64,000 nt of DNA, taken from assembly GCF_025751435.1 (NCBI RefSeq), contig NZ_JAOWKY010000001.1:487001-551000 (forward strand), read 5' to 3'. The stretch's first letter is position 1; every line of letters starts with the position of its first letter. The notes beneath the pieces are model-generated. The model saw only the letters and a list, made by a program, of their open reading frames with translations. It was not told the origin of the DNA and did no database searches. The position numbers and the translations under genes are program-made. This DNA is from Albidovulum marisflavi (GTDB taxonomy: Bacteria > Pseudomonadota > Alphaproteobacteria > Rhodobacterales > Rhodobacteraceae). Below, in pieces: positions 53,642 through 61,961 of this stretch.

Positions 53642-53679
53642 TCTGCTCTCCCTTTCGCCCCAGCCGCCTTGAGGGCGCG

Positions 53680-55209
53680 CTATTCCGACGGCGCGGCCCC
53701 GCCCTGGGCCGTCCGCCTTTCGATGAACGGCGCGAGCCTGTCCGCCGCCGCGGCCGAACCGGCATGGGGTTCGAACTCGGTCAGGGCGCGTTGCCAGATT
53801 GCGGTCGCACGCTCTGTCGCGGTTTTCGCGCCGTGTTCCGTCCAGGTTCCGTAATTGCTCAGGTCGGCCACAAGCGGCGTATAGAACGCCCGGTCGTAAC
53901 GTTCCATAGTGTGCGCTGCCGCAAAGAAGTGTCCGCCCGGCGCAACTTCGGCAATCGCGTCGAACGCCATGGCGGCGGCGTCGGAGTCAGGCCGTTCACA
54001 CAGTTCTGCGATGGTCTGAAGCGCCTCGACGTCCAGGATGAACTTCTCGTATCCGAAGGTCAGACCGCCTTCGAGCCAGCCCGCTGAATGGACGGTGAGC
54101 GTGGCGTTGGACATGAGCGCGCCCCACAGCCCCATCGTGTTTTCCGTCGCCGCCTGCACGTCGGCCGTGTTGCCGGCGGAGCCAGCCGCCGACCGCCAGG
54201 GCAAGCCGGTCAGCCGCGCAAGCTGCCCAGATCCGATCTGCATCTTCAGATGCTCGGGCGTGCCGAAGGCGGGCGCGCCCGATTTCATGTCCACGTTCGA
54301 CGAAAATCCGCCGTAGCTGACTGGCGCGCCCGGACTGGCCAGTTGCGCCAGCGCGATGCAGGCCAGCGCCTCGGCATGTTGAAGGACCAGCGCGCCCGCG
54401 ACCGTCACGGGGGCCATCGCGCCCGCCAGGCAGAAGGGGGTGATGATCGACAGCTGTCCCGCGCGGGCAAAGTCGATGATGCCCTCGGCCATCGGCACGT
54501 CGATCAGGCGCGGCGAGTTCGAGTTGATGATGGTCTTGCACCACACGCCGTCGTTCCAGGCGGCTTCGTCCAGGTCCAGCCCGATCCGGACCAGATCGAA
54601 GCTGTCTGCGACCTGCCGCCGCCCGCGCGCGTAGGCGAAGAGCGGCTTCGTCCCGATCATCATCTGCGACCGCATCATCGCGTAGTGGCGCAGGTTGACC
54701 GGCACGTCCTGCGGCTCTGCCGAGGGGCTGAGGATGTGGATGACGTCGAAATGCTGCTGCAGCTTCAGCGCATCCTCGAAGTCCGACAGGCTGCCGGGCC
54801 TGCGCCCACGGATGCGGTCCGTCGCATTGGGGCATCCGCCCGACCCGCCGAACAGAAGGCGGCCCTGCGCATAGGTCTGTTCGTGGCGCGCATCGGCGGC
54901 GCGAAGCCGGATTGATCGCGGGGCGGAGGTAAGGGCGCTGGCCACGATGTCGCGCCCGATCCGCACCATCTGGGTTTCCTCGTCGACGACGGCCCCGGCG
55001 GCGGCGAAGATCGTGCGCGCCTCGGGCAGCAGGAAACGTACGCCCAATTCCTCCAGAACGCGAAGTGCTGTGTCATGCATCCCGGCGATGGCGTCGTCCG
55101 AGAAGACCGATTGCGGCGCGAAGGGATGCGACAGGTGGTGGTATCGCACGGCGCGTGCGCCCTGACTGCCCGTGCGGCTTTCCCCTCGTTTGCGATCCAA
55201 TCTGCGCAT
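53680..55209 (-). CDS. Trimethylamine methyltransferase (MttB)-family protein, non-pyrrolysine
   Basis: 509 residues with the MttB fold: VRYHHLSHPFAPQSVFSDDAI (in part), GGSGGCPNATDR, the barrel segments NLRHYAMMRSQMMIGTKPL (in part) and SAAGSAGNTADVQAATENTMGLWG (in part). No in-frame TAG codon occurs, so the pyrrolysine of methanogen MttB is absent, as in the glycine-betaine and other quaternary-amine methyltransferases. These move a methyl group to a corrinoid protein, then to tetrahydrofolate. No corrinoid protein or reactivase gene is next to it. The start has GGGGAGGACC upstream. An MFS transporter follows. Confidence 0.86.
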   Translation of the reverse strand: MRRLDRKRGESRTGSQGARAVRYHHLSHPFAPQSVFSDDAIAGMHDTALRVLEELGVRFLLPEARTIFAAAGAVVDEETQMVRIGRDIVASALTSAPRSIRLRAADARHEQTYAQGRLLFGGSGGCPNATDRIRGRRPGSLSDFEDALKLQQHFDVIHILSPSAEPQDVPVNLRHYAMMRSQMMIGTKPLFAYARGRRQVADSFDLVRIGLDLDEAAWNDGVWCKTIINSNSPRLIDVPMAEGIIDFARAGQLSIITPFCLAGAMAPVTVAGALVLQHAEALACIALAQLASPGAPVSYGGFSSNVDMKSGAPAFGTPEHLKMQIGSGQLARLTGLPWRSAAGSAGNTADVQAATENTMGLWGALMSNATLTVHSAGWLEGGLTFGYEKFILDVEALQTIAELCERPDSDAAAMAFDAIAEVAPGGHFFAAAHTMERYDRAFYTPLVADLSNYGTWTEHGAKTATERATAIWQRALTEFEPHAGSAAAADRLAPFIERRTAQGGAAPSE

Positions 55210-55316
55210 GTTCGGTCCTCCCCGACCGCAACCTAACCGCGCACGGGCAAAGGTCTGGACAGAAAGCGACCTTGTCGTGGGGCTTTCGTGATACGCTTCG
55301 GGGATTTCGGGAATTC

Positions 55317-55393
55317 TGGTCGGAGCGAGAGGATTCGAACCTCCGACCCCCTGCTCCCGAAGCAGGTGCGCTACCAGGCTGCGCTACGCTCCG
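55317..55393 (-). tRNA. tRNA-Pro(CGG)
   Basis: The minus strand folds into a complete cloverleaf: acceptor CGGAGCG pairing with CGCTCCG, D-loop AGCCTGGTAGCGC, anticodon stem CCTGC/GCAGG with loop TTCGGGA (anticodon CGG), and T-arm GGAGG-TTCGAAT-CCTCT. The A discriminator and CCA end are encoded (77 bases). The 3' end faces the mttB-family gene. I see no partial second copy of its 3' end nearby, so no sign of an integrated element. Confidence 0.95.
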
Positions 55394-55552
55394 ACGGGGA
55401 GGCGTTTAGTCGGATTCAGCCGTCGGCACAAGGGTCAATCGCGAACAAAGGCCGGATTTTGGGCCCGGGTGGAAAAACGCGTGAAATTTCCCGTTTTACC
55501 TCTGGCGGTTGTGCGGGCATGTTTCGCCAAGGGATTTCATCTTGGAGGGAAC

Positions 55553-56311
55553 ATGGCTGGCATCGACATCTATTCGCTGAACTACCCGAAGGCACTTACC
55601 AATGCCGATTGGCAAAAGGCCAAGGGAAAGATCGGAAAGCTGACCAAGACCGGGCTTGGCGACGCGCTGACCAAGGCCGAGGCGGCTTTCAAGAAGATCG
55701 ACAAGTCCGTGCTGGATCCGTCATCCAATCCCTTGAAGACGATGGACGAACTTCAGGATGCGGTGGATCGCGCCAAGAAGCATTACGCTGCAACCGTTGT
55801 GCCGTTCGCCAAGGAACTGGACAACGTCATCAAGGCGGCGAAGGATGCCGAGTCGAAGCTGGGCAAGGCCATCGGCGGCAAGGACGCGGCCAAGGCAGCG
55901 GCAGCCGTCCAGAAGGAGGCCGAGTGGCTGCGCGTCGGGTGCAAGAGCCTTGATCTTGAGAAGCCGGTCGAGAAGGTGAAGGCGGACATCCAGAAGAAGA
56001 ACGATCTGGCCGCCAAGTTCCTGAACGACTCGCTCAAGAAATTCGCGACAGGTGCCGCGACCTTCCTGCGCAGCCCCAGCAAGGAAAGCTGGGAGTCGAA
56101 CATCAAGCAACAGGGCCGCAGCGTGTCGAACTCGGTCGCGCAGCTGCAGAACTACCGCGCCAAGTTCTGGAAGGACTTCGAGAAGTTCAAAGGGTTCGAC
56201 CAGGGAACGTTGGGTCTTGAGGGCGACGATGACGCGGTGAATGAGAAGCGCTCCAAAATCGTCAAGCTCGCGGTGATGCAGGTGAAGTCGATCGCCGCGT
56301 TCAAGGGCTGA
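55553..56311 (+). CDS. Lysine-rich helical protein of unknown function
   Basis: 252 residues, MAGIDIYSLNYPKALTNADW at the start, then long amphipathic helices rich in lysine, alanine, aspartate and glutamate (for example KAAKDAESKLGKAIGGKDAAKAAAAVQKEAEWLR, in part), ending with an acidic GLEGDDDAVNEKRSKIV. There is no signal peptide or membrane segment, and one cysteine. Predicted to be mainly coiled coil. I recognise no family. GGAGGGAAC directly before the ATG is a strong ribosome-binding site. Its lysine/AAG use is heavier than that of its neighbours. An AAAACG/CGTTTT inverted repeat lies at 55474-55497 in its promoter region. Confidence 0.7.
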   Translation: MAGIDIYSLNYPKALTNADWQKAKGKIGKLTKTGLGDALTKAEAAFKKIDKSVLDPSSNPLKTMDELQDAVDRAKKHYAATVVPFAKELDNVIKAAKDAESKLGKAIGGKDAAKAAAAVQKEAEWLRVGCKSLDLEKPVEKVKADIQKKNDLAAKFLNDSLKKFATGAATFLRSPSKESWESNIKQQGRSVSNSVAQLQNYRAKFWKDFEKFKGFDQGTLGLEGDDDAVNEKRSKIVKLAVMQVKSIAAFKG

Positions 56312-56329
56312 TCCGCATCTCGGATCGCC

Positions 56330-57307
56330 TTAGCGGGCGTTCCGCGACCGGTTCGCAAGAATGGTTTGCAGGATGCTGGGGCGCGGTGCGGTGACGGTTT
56401 CCGGCCGCCCCCGGGTTTCCAGGACCGGGCGGTTGCCGGATGTCCCGGGCCGCGCCTCCCGCAGGACGATGTAGATGCCGGACGCGATGATGACGCCCGC
56501 GCCCAGCACGGTTGCCGAGTCGAGCGTTTCGTCGAACAGCGTGTATCCGAACGCCGTGGCCCAGAGGATCTGGGAATACTGCATCGGCGCCACGATCACC
56601 GCCTCCCCTTCGCGATAGGCCAGGATCACGAGGAAGGATCCGGCAAGACCGAAAACGGCGATCACCGCCATCAGGCCAAGATCCTCGACCGGCATCGGGA
56701 CGTAGACGAAGGGAAGCGCCGCCCCCATCACCAGGAAGTTTCCGACCATCGGATACAGCAGGAGCACGACCGAGCGTTCGTCCTTGCCGATCTTGCGGGC
56801 GATCACCGACACGGCGGCGCCGCAGATGCTTGCCACAAGTGCGGCCAGATGGCCGCTTGAAAACTCGGACTGCCCTGGTCTGAGCACGATCATCACGCCC
56901 ACAAGTCCGGTGATGACGGCCAGCCAGCGGCGCAGGCGCACCTTTTCGCCCAGCAAGGGAATCGCCAGAATCGTGATCAGCAGGGGCGTAGAGAAAAGGA
57001 TCGCGTAAACCTGAGCCAGCGGCAGCGTCGAAAACGCGTAGAACGCCGAAACACCGGTCACGATCGCGCAGGCGGTGCGCAGCAGAACCCAACCCGGATG
57101 GCGGGCTCGCAGGCTTTCATGCCGCCGGTCGTTCAGCAGGATGACCGCGACGACGGGAAACCCCAGAAGCGAGCCGAAGAACAGAAGCTGCATCGAAGAG
57201 TAGGTCGCACCCAACGTCTTGACGACGACGTCGTGGGTGGCGAAGACCCCCATGGCACACAGCATGACAAGCGCGGCGCGCATGTTGTTTCCGCCATGTG
57301 TGCTCAT
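56330..57307 (-). CDS. EamA/DMT-family transporter
   Basis: 325 residues with ten hydrophobic helices in two EamA halves (first AGATYSS-type loop VKTLGATYSSMQLLFFGSLLG, second ending LWATAFGYTLFDETLDSATVLGAGVIIASGIYI, both in part). RhaT/YdcZ-like drug/metabolite transporters export amino acids or other metabolites. A 40-residue polar C-terminal tail (ARPGTSGNRP...) follows the last helix. ATG 57307 has GAGAGG upstream. It lies next to the unknown lysine-rich gene but on the other strand. Confidence 0.88.
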   Translation of the reverse strand: MSTHGGNNMRAALVMLCAMGVFATHDVVVKTLGATYSSMQLLFFGSLLGFPVVAVILLNDRRHESLRARHPGWVLLRTACAIVTGVSAFYAFSTLPLAQVYAILFSTPLLITILAIPLLGEKVRLRRWLAVITGLVGVMIVLRPGQSEFSSGHLAALVASICGAAVSVIARKIGKDERSVVLLLYPMVGNFLVMGAALPFVYVPMPVEDLGLMAVIAVFGLAGSFLVILAYREGEAVIVAPMQYSQILWATAFGYTLFDETLDSATVLGAGVIIASGIYIVLREARPGTSGNRPVLETRGRPETVTAPRPSILQTILANRSRNAR

Positions 57308-57363
57308 GATCTTGACCTCTCATGTCCTTCGGCGGTCAGATCGGCGCCTTGCAAGCCGCGAAG

Positions 57364-57391
57364 GGAAAGGGGCACGAAACCGCCCCTTTCC
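57364..57391 (-). terminator. Hairpin after leuB
   Basis: GGAAAGGGG, ten-base loop, CCCCTTTCC: a perfect nine-pair stem 16 bases after the leuB stop, followed on the minus strand by CTT only. A plausible terminator for leuB transcription. Confidence 0.65.
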
Positions 57392-57406
57392 GCACAGTCC
57401 TTGCGA

Positions 57407-58513
57407 TCACAGGCTTGCGTCAAGCGCCGCGATGATGGCGTCGCCCATCTGGCTGGTCGACACCGGCGTTTCGCCCGCGTTCTGCATCAGGTCGGCGGTG
57501 CGGACACCGTCCGCCAGAACCTTTTCGACCGCCTTTTCAAGCCGGTCCGCGTCGTTCCCCTGATCGAACGAATAGCGAAGCGCCATCGCGAAGGACAAGA
57601 CGCAGGCGATCGGGTTGGCCTTGCCCTGACCGGCGATGTCGGGGGCCGAGCCGTGGACGGGCTCGTACAGGGCCTTGGGACGGCCGTTCGCCATCGGCGC
57701 GCCAAGCGAGGCCGAGGGCAGCATCCCCAGCGACCCCGTCAGCATCGCCGCGCAATCCGACAGCACGTCGCCGAAAAGGTTGTCCGTCACGATCACGTCG
57801 AACTGCTTTGGCCAGCGCACAAGCTGCATCGCGCCGTTGTCGGCGTACATGTGCGAAAGTTCGACATCCGGGTATTCCTTGTCGTGGACCTCCTGCACCA
57901 CCTCGCGCCAGAGGATGCCGGATTCCATGACGTTGGCCTTCTCCATCGAGCAAACCTTGTTGCCCCGCCGGCGCGCCAGTTCGAAGGCAGAGCGCGCCAC
58001 GCGGGCGATCTCGCTCTCGGTGTAGCGCTGGGTGTTGATGCCGACGCGCTCGTTGCCTTCGGTGAAGATGCCACGCGGCTCGCCGAAGTAGACGCCCGAG
58101 GTCAGTTCGCGCACGATCATGATGTCGAGGCCGGCGATGATGTCCTTCTTGAGCGAGGAAAAGTCCGCCAGCGCGTCGAAGCACTGGGCTGGGCGCAGGT
58201 TGGAAAAAAGGTCCATTTCCTTGCGCAGGCGCAGCAGGCCGCGTTCCGGTTTCACCGAGAAGTCGAGCTTGTCGTACTTCGGTCCGCCGACGGCGCCCAG
58301 CAGGACCGCGTCGGCTTCCTGCGCCTTGGCCATCGTCTCGTCCGACAGCGGGACGCCGTGCACGTCGTAGGCCGCGCCGCCGACAAGGTCTTCGGACACG
58401 TCGAAGACCAGCCCGCGCTTGGCGCCGAACCAGTCGATGATCTTGCGGACCTCGGCCATGACTTCGGGCCCGATGCCGTCGCCCGGCAGGATGAGGAGGG
58501 AGGGATTGGCCAC
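57407..58513 (-). CDS. leuB: 3-isopropylmalate dehydrogenase
   Basis: 368 residues. It begins [20 protein letters not shown] and contains the substrate arginines in [19 protein letters not shown], the catalytic tyrosine/lysine segments and the metal-binding [20 protein letters not shown] (in part), then [17 protein letters not shown]. It oxidises and decarboxylates 3-isopropylmalate in leucine synthesis. GTG at 58513 has GGAG nine bases before, while the GTG at 58522 would lack a site. Same strand as leuC and leuD, separated from them by a membrane-protein gene. Confidence 0.96.
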   Translation of the reverse strand: MANPSLLILPGDGIGPEVMAEVRKIIDWFGAKRGLVFDVSEDLVGGAAYDVHGVPLSDETMAKAQEADAVLLGAVGGPKYDKLDFSVKPERGLLRLRKEMDLFSNLRPAQCFDALADFSSLKKDIIAGLDIMIVRELTSGVYFGEPRGIFTEGNERVGINTQRYTESEIARVARSAFELARRRGNKVCSMEKANVMESGILWREVVQEVHDKEYPDVELSHMYADNGAMQLVRWPKQFDVIVTDNLFGDVLSDCAAMLTGSLGMLPSASLGAPMANGRPKALYEPVHGSAPDIAGQGKANPIACVLSFAMALRYSFDQGNDADRLEKAVEKVLADGVRTADLMQNAGETPVSTSQMGDAIIAALDASL

Positions 58514-58594
58514 TGCGTGCACTCCGGATCAGTCGTGGAAAGGGTCCGGGCTGGCCTAGCCAAAGGCAGGGGCGGGGTCAAGCCGCCGCGCTTG

Positions 58595-59428
58595 TCACGC
58601 GGGCTGAAGCTCTGTCTGGAGCACCCGCTGGGAGCGGCGGCGCTTTTCCGCGATCATGCCCGCGATGCGGCCCATCGCAATGCCGCGCATCAGCAGCGAA
58701 GTCGGCAGGAACGCCCACGCCGTCATCGACCAGATCAGCGTCTGCGGGCTTTCCAGGGACACCGGCTCGAACGAGGATTCGGCAAGCCGGATACCGGCGG
58801 GAATGATGAAGGGCAGAAGGAAGCCCAGGACGATGTTGAAGCGCGCGTCGCGCTGCAGGCGGCGGACGACGTCGCCGCCCGTTGTCGGATCGAAGGTCGG
58901 AAGGTTGATCCAGACGTTGAACGTTCCAAGCCGCGCGGGCCAACCGATCACGCGCAACGAGATGACGAAGACGACCAGCGTCACCAGCGACACCGCGTAG
59001 GATATCCCCGCCGCGGTGCGGATGAGGATCATGTGGTAAAGGCTCATGTCGTCGGGCAGCATAAGGACGAAGAGCCGGACAGGACTGTAGGGGACGTCGA
59101 TCACCTCCCCCAACCTGTTGCCGACGACCTCGACGAACAGCGTCAGCGTCGTTTGCTCGTTCTGGCCGCGAACGATCGTGGTCAGAAGGAATACCGTCAC
59201 GAACAGCGACAGGAAGCGCAGTCGGTTGAACGGCGGGGCATCGCGGAACTCGATCACGCAGGGATAGGCCGCGACATATTCGAAGAATGTGAGAAGGGCG
59301 GCGAATATCGCGATGAGGGCAACGATCTGGGTCGTGTCACGGTGCACGCCGGGCAGCATCAGCGAAGGCATGGCGATGAGTCCCATCACCAGCACAGCGC
59401 GCGCCAAAGCGCCTGTGAACCGCGACAT
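58595..59428 (-). CDS. Membrane protein of unknown function between leuD and leuB
   Basis: 277 residues with about six hydrophobic segments: near 13-30, 36-55, 72-90, 133-158 (with VSLVTLVVFVISLRVIGW), 200-215 and 233-250. A soluble segment between helices 3 and 4 contains RGQNEQTTLTLFVEVVGNRLGEVIDVPYS (in part). The C-terminus is basic (EKRRRSQR). I do not recognise the family. It sits alone between leuD and leuB on the same strand, with gaps of 280 and 80 bases, and GGGACTGAG before the ATG at 59428. Confidence 0.65.
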   Translation of the reverse strand: MSRFTGALARAVLVMGLIAMPSLMLPGVHRDTTQIVALIAIFAALLTFFEYVAAYPCVIEFRDAPPFNRLRFLSLFVTVFLLTTIVRGQNEQTTLTLFVEVVGNRLGEVIDVPYSPVRLFVLMLPDDMSLYHMILIRTAAGISYAVSLVTLVVFVISLRVIGWPARLGTFNVWINLPTFDPTTGGDVVRRLQRDARFNIVLGFLLPFIIPAGIRLAESSFEPVSLESPQTLIWSMTAWAFLPTSLLMRGIAMGRIAGMIAEKRRRSQRVLQTELQPA

Positions 59429-59492
59429 CACTGCTCAGTCCCTCGACCTGATCAGGGGCGATACGTTGCCGCCCCGTTGTTTCACTGTATTT

Positions 59493-59509
59493 CCCGCCAT
59501 TGTGGCGGG
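59493..59509 (-). promoter_or_regulatory. Hairpin upstream of the membrane-protein gene
   Basis: CCCGCCA-TTG-TGGCGGG, a perfect seven-pair stem with a three-base loop, 65 bases before the membrane-protein start and in an AT-richer part of the gap (59432-59653). It could be an operator or mRNA leader stem. No T-run follows, so it is not a standard terminator. Confidence 0.4.
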
Positions 59510-59653
59510 CTGCCTCATTATTGACACATTTCTGCCCACTTTCAGCTCCGCTCGCAATCTTCACGCCAGAATAGCGATCATAATGCGGCCTTTTCTTGTC
59601 CGAACTGGTGCGGCATTGCATCATTTTGCGTTCGAGAATCTGGCCGTCTGCAC

Positions 59654-59681
59654 AAAAAAGGCCGCCCCGGGTGGGGCGGCC
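59654..59681 (-). terminator. Rho-independent terminator after leuD
   Basis: On the minus strand GGCCGCCCC, a four-base loop and GGGGCGGCC form a perfect nine-pair stem followed by six T residues (the A-run at 59654-59659), 29 bases after the leuD stop. The clearest intrinsic terminator in the window. It ends the leuC-leuD transcript. Confidence 0.92.
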
Positions 59682-59710
59682 CTGGTCTTCGTGTCGGCTT
59701 GAAACAGGGA

Positions 59711-60316
59711 TCAGACCCAGGGGCGCGACTGCGCGGCCGTCTTTTCGTAGGCGTCGATCGAAGCCGACTTTTCCAGCGTCAGGCCGATGTCGTCCAGTCC
59801 GTTCAGAAGGCAATGCTTCTTGAACGGGTCGATGTCGAAACCGAATGCCTGGCCGTCCGACGTCGTCACCGTCTGCGACTCGAGGTCGACGGTCATCCGG
59901 GCGTTGGCGCCCTTGCGCGCGTCTTCCATCAGCGCATCGACTGCCTCTTGCGGCAGGACCACCGGCAAGATGCCGTTCTTGAAGCAGTTGTTGTAGAAAA
60001 TGTCGGCAAAGCTGGTTGAGACCACACAGCGGATCCCGAAATCCAGCAGCGCCCACGGGGCGTGTTCGCGCGACGAGCCACAGCCGAAGTTGTCGCCGGC
60101 GACCAGAATCTCGGCGTCACGGTAGGCGGGCTGGTTCAGGATGAAGTCCGCGATCTCGCTGCCGTCCGAGTTGTAGCGCATCTCGTCGAACAGGTTCTTG
60201 CCCAGTCCTGAACGCTTGATCGTCTTCAGAAACTGCTTGGGAATGATCATGTCGGTGTCGATGTTGACCAGCGGCATGGGCGCCGCGATGCCGGTCAGCG
60301 TGGTGAACTTGTCCAT
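59711..60316 (-). CDS. leuD: 3-isopropylmalate dehydratase small subunit
   Basis: 201 residues with the swivel-domain motifs [20 protein letters not shown] (in part), [16 protein letters not shown] and [17 protein letters not shown]. With LeuC it isomerises 2- to 3-isopropylmalate. Its ATG shares a base with the leuC stop (TAATG), so the two subunits are translationally coupled. A rho-independent terminator follows. Confidence 0.96.
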   Translation of the reverse strand: MDKFTTLTGIAAPMPLVNIDTDMIIPKQFLKTIKRSGLGKNLFDEMRYNSDGSEIADFILNQPAYRDAEILVAGDNFGCGSSREHAPWALLDFGIRCVVSTSFADIFYNNCFKNGILPVVLPQEAVDALMEDARKGANARMTVDLESQTVTTSDGQAFGFDIDPFKKHCLLNGLDDIGLTLEKSASIDAYEKTAAQSRPWV

Positions 60317-61722
60317 TACATCATCTCCCGGACGTCGGTGAGGTGGCCGGTGACCGCGGCGGCGGCGGCCATGGCGGGGCTCATCAGGTGGGTGCGACCG
60401 CCCCGGCCCTGGCGGCCTTCGAAGTTGCGGTTGGAGGTCGCGGCGCAGCGTTCGCCCGGCGACAGCTGGTCGGGGTTCATGGCCAGGCACATCGAGCAGC
60501 CCGCAAGCCGCCATTCGAAGCCCGCGTCGATGAAGATCTGGGCCAGGCCCTCTTCCTCGGCCTGCGCCCGGACCAGGCCGGAGCCCGGCACGACCATGGC
60601 GCGCATGCCGTCCTTGACCTTCTTGCCCTTCAGGATCGCGGCCGCGGCGCGCAGATCCTCGATCCGGCCGTTTGTGCAGGACCCGATGAAGACGGTATCG
60701 ATCTTGATGTCGGTCAGCTTCATGCCGGGCGTGAGGCCCATGTAGTCAAGGCTGCGTTGCGCCGCGCCGACCTTGCCGCCGGTGAAGCTTTCCGCAGCGG
60801 GCACGGTGCCGGTGATGGGCAGCACGTCCTCGGGGCTGGTGCCCCAGGTCACGACAGGGGCGATATCCTCGCCGCGGATCGTGACGACCTTGTCGAAATG
60901 CGCGCCCTCGTCCGTGAAGAGCGTTTTCCACCAGGCAAGCGCCGCTTCCCACTGGGCGCCCTTGGGTGCATGCGGACGGCCCATGACATATTCAAAGGTC
61001 TTCTCGTCCGGCGCGATCAGGCCGGCGCGCGCGCCGCCCTCGATCGCCATGTTGCAGACGGTCATGCGGCCTTCCATGGAAAGGTCGCGGATCGCCTCGC
61101 CGCAGTACTCGATGACATAGCCGGTTCCGCCCGCGGTGCCGGTCGCGCCGATCACCGAAAGCGTGATGTCCTTGGCGGTGACGCCCGGGCGCAGCTTGCC
61201 CGTGATCTCCACCTTCATGTTCTTCGACTTCTTCTGGATCAGCGTCTGGGTCGCCAGAACGTGTTCGACCTCGGACGTGCCGATGCCGTGGGCCAGTGCG
61301 CCGAAGGCGCCGTGGGTCGCCGTGTGGCTGTCACCGCAGACGACGGTCATGCCCGGCAGGGTCCAGCCCTGTTCGGGACCGACGATGTGGACAATGCCCT
61401 GGCGGACATCGTTGACCGGGTAATAGTTGATGCCGAAATCACGCGCATTCTTGTCGAGTGCCTCGACCTGGATTCGGCTTTCCTCGTTCTCGATCCCCTT
61501 TTCGCGGTCGAGCGTCGTGGGGACGTTGTGATCGGGCACGGCGATCGTCTTTTCCGGCGCGCGGACATTGCGGCCTGTCATCCGCAGGCCCTCGAAGGCC
61601 TGGGGGCTGGTCACCTCGTGGACGAGGTGGCGGTCGATGTAGAGCAGGCAGGTGCCGTCAGCGTCTTCGTGGACGACGTGGGCATCCCAGATCTTGTCGT
61701 AGAGTGTTTTCGGGCCGGACAT
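60316..61722 (-). CDS. leuC: 3-isopropylmalate dehydratase large subunit
   Basis: 468 residues of the aconitase superfamily. Ligands of the 4Fe-4S cluster are visible in [16 protein letters not shown] and [46 protein letters not shown] (in part) is the substrate-binding region. It forms the heterodimer with LeuD encoded directly downstream. The ATG at 61722 has CGCAATGAGAGAATGCC upstream with GAGAGAA as ribosome-binding site. Confidence 0.97.
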   Translation of the reverse strand: MSGPKTLYDKIWDAHVVHEDADGTCLLYIDRHLVHEVTSPQAFEGLRMTGRNVRAPEKTIAVPDHNVPTTLDREKGIENEESRIQVEALDKNARDFGINYYPVNDVRQGIVHIVGPEQGWTLPGMTVVCGDSHTATHGAFGALAHGIGTSEVEHVLATQTLIQKKSKNMKVEITGKLRPGVTAKDITLSVIGATGTAGGTGYVIEYCGEAIRDLSMEGRMTVCNMAIEGGARAGLIAPDEKTFEYVMGRPHAPKGAQWEAALAWWKTLFTDEGAHFDKVVTIRGEDIAPVVTWGTSPEDVLPITGTVPAAESFTGGKVGAAQRSLDYMGLTPGMKLTDIKIDTVFIGSCTNGRIEDLRAAAAILKGKKVKDGMRAMVVPGSGLVRAQAEEEGLAQIFIDAGFEWRLAGCSMCLAMNPDQLSPGERCAATSNRNFEGRQGRGGRTHLMSPAMAAAAAVTGHLTDVREMM

Positions 61723-61774
61723 GGCATTCTCTCATTGCGAGGGGCAAACAGGGGGTGACGCGCGCGACGGCCGA

Positions 61775-61861
61775 TCAGGCGCGTGCGAGGATCGATACGG
61801 TGGACCCGTAGAAGCGCCAGGGCAGGCGCGCGCGGTCATCCATGTCGAAGAAACGGTTCAT
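61775..61861 (-). CDS. Possible 28-aa micro-ORF upstream of leuC
   Basis: ATG at 61861 to TGA at 61777-61775 encodes MNRFFDMDDRARLPWRFYGS plus VSIL-containing residues to the end (28 in all). Its stop lies 52 bases before leuC. A GGGAG lies 13-17 bases before the ATG, rather far for a ribosome-binding site. The codon third positions are mostly G or C, as in real genes here. It has no run of leucine codons, so it is not a classic leucine attenuator peptide. It may be a small regulatory or independent peptide; coding is unproved. Confidence 0.35.
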   Translation of the reverse strand: MNRFFDMDDRARLPWRFYGSTVSILARA

Positions 61862-61961
61862 GGGGTCCAGATACTCCCTGGTCCCAATTCCCGCAAGGGT
61901 GAAGGGGCGTCCTTGCCCCGGCGCCCGGCCCTGTGCGATGCTTTTCGCAAGGGGGAGGTGA

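Noticed and set aside
55317-55393. tRNA-Pro as an attachment site of an integrated element
   Set aside because: No integrase, no repeated 3' tRNA end and ordinary metabolic genes on both sides.
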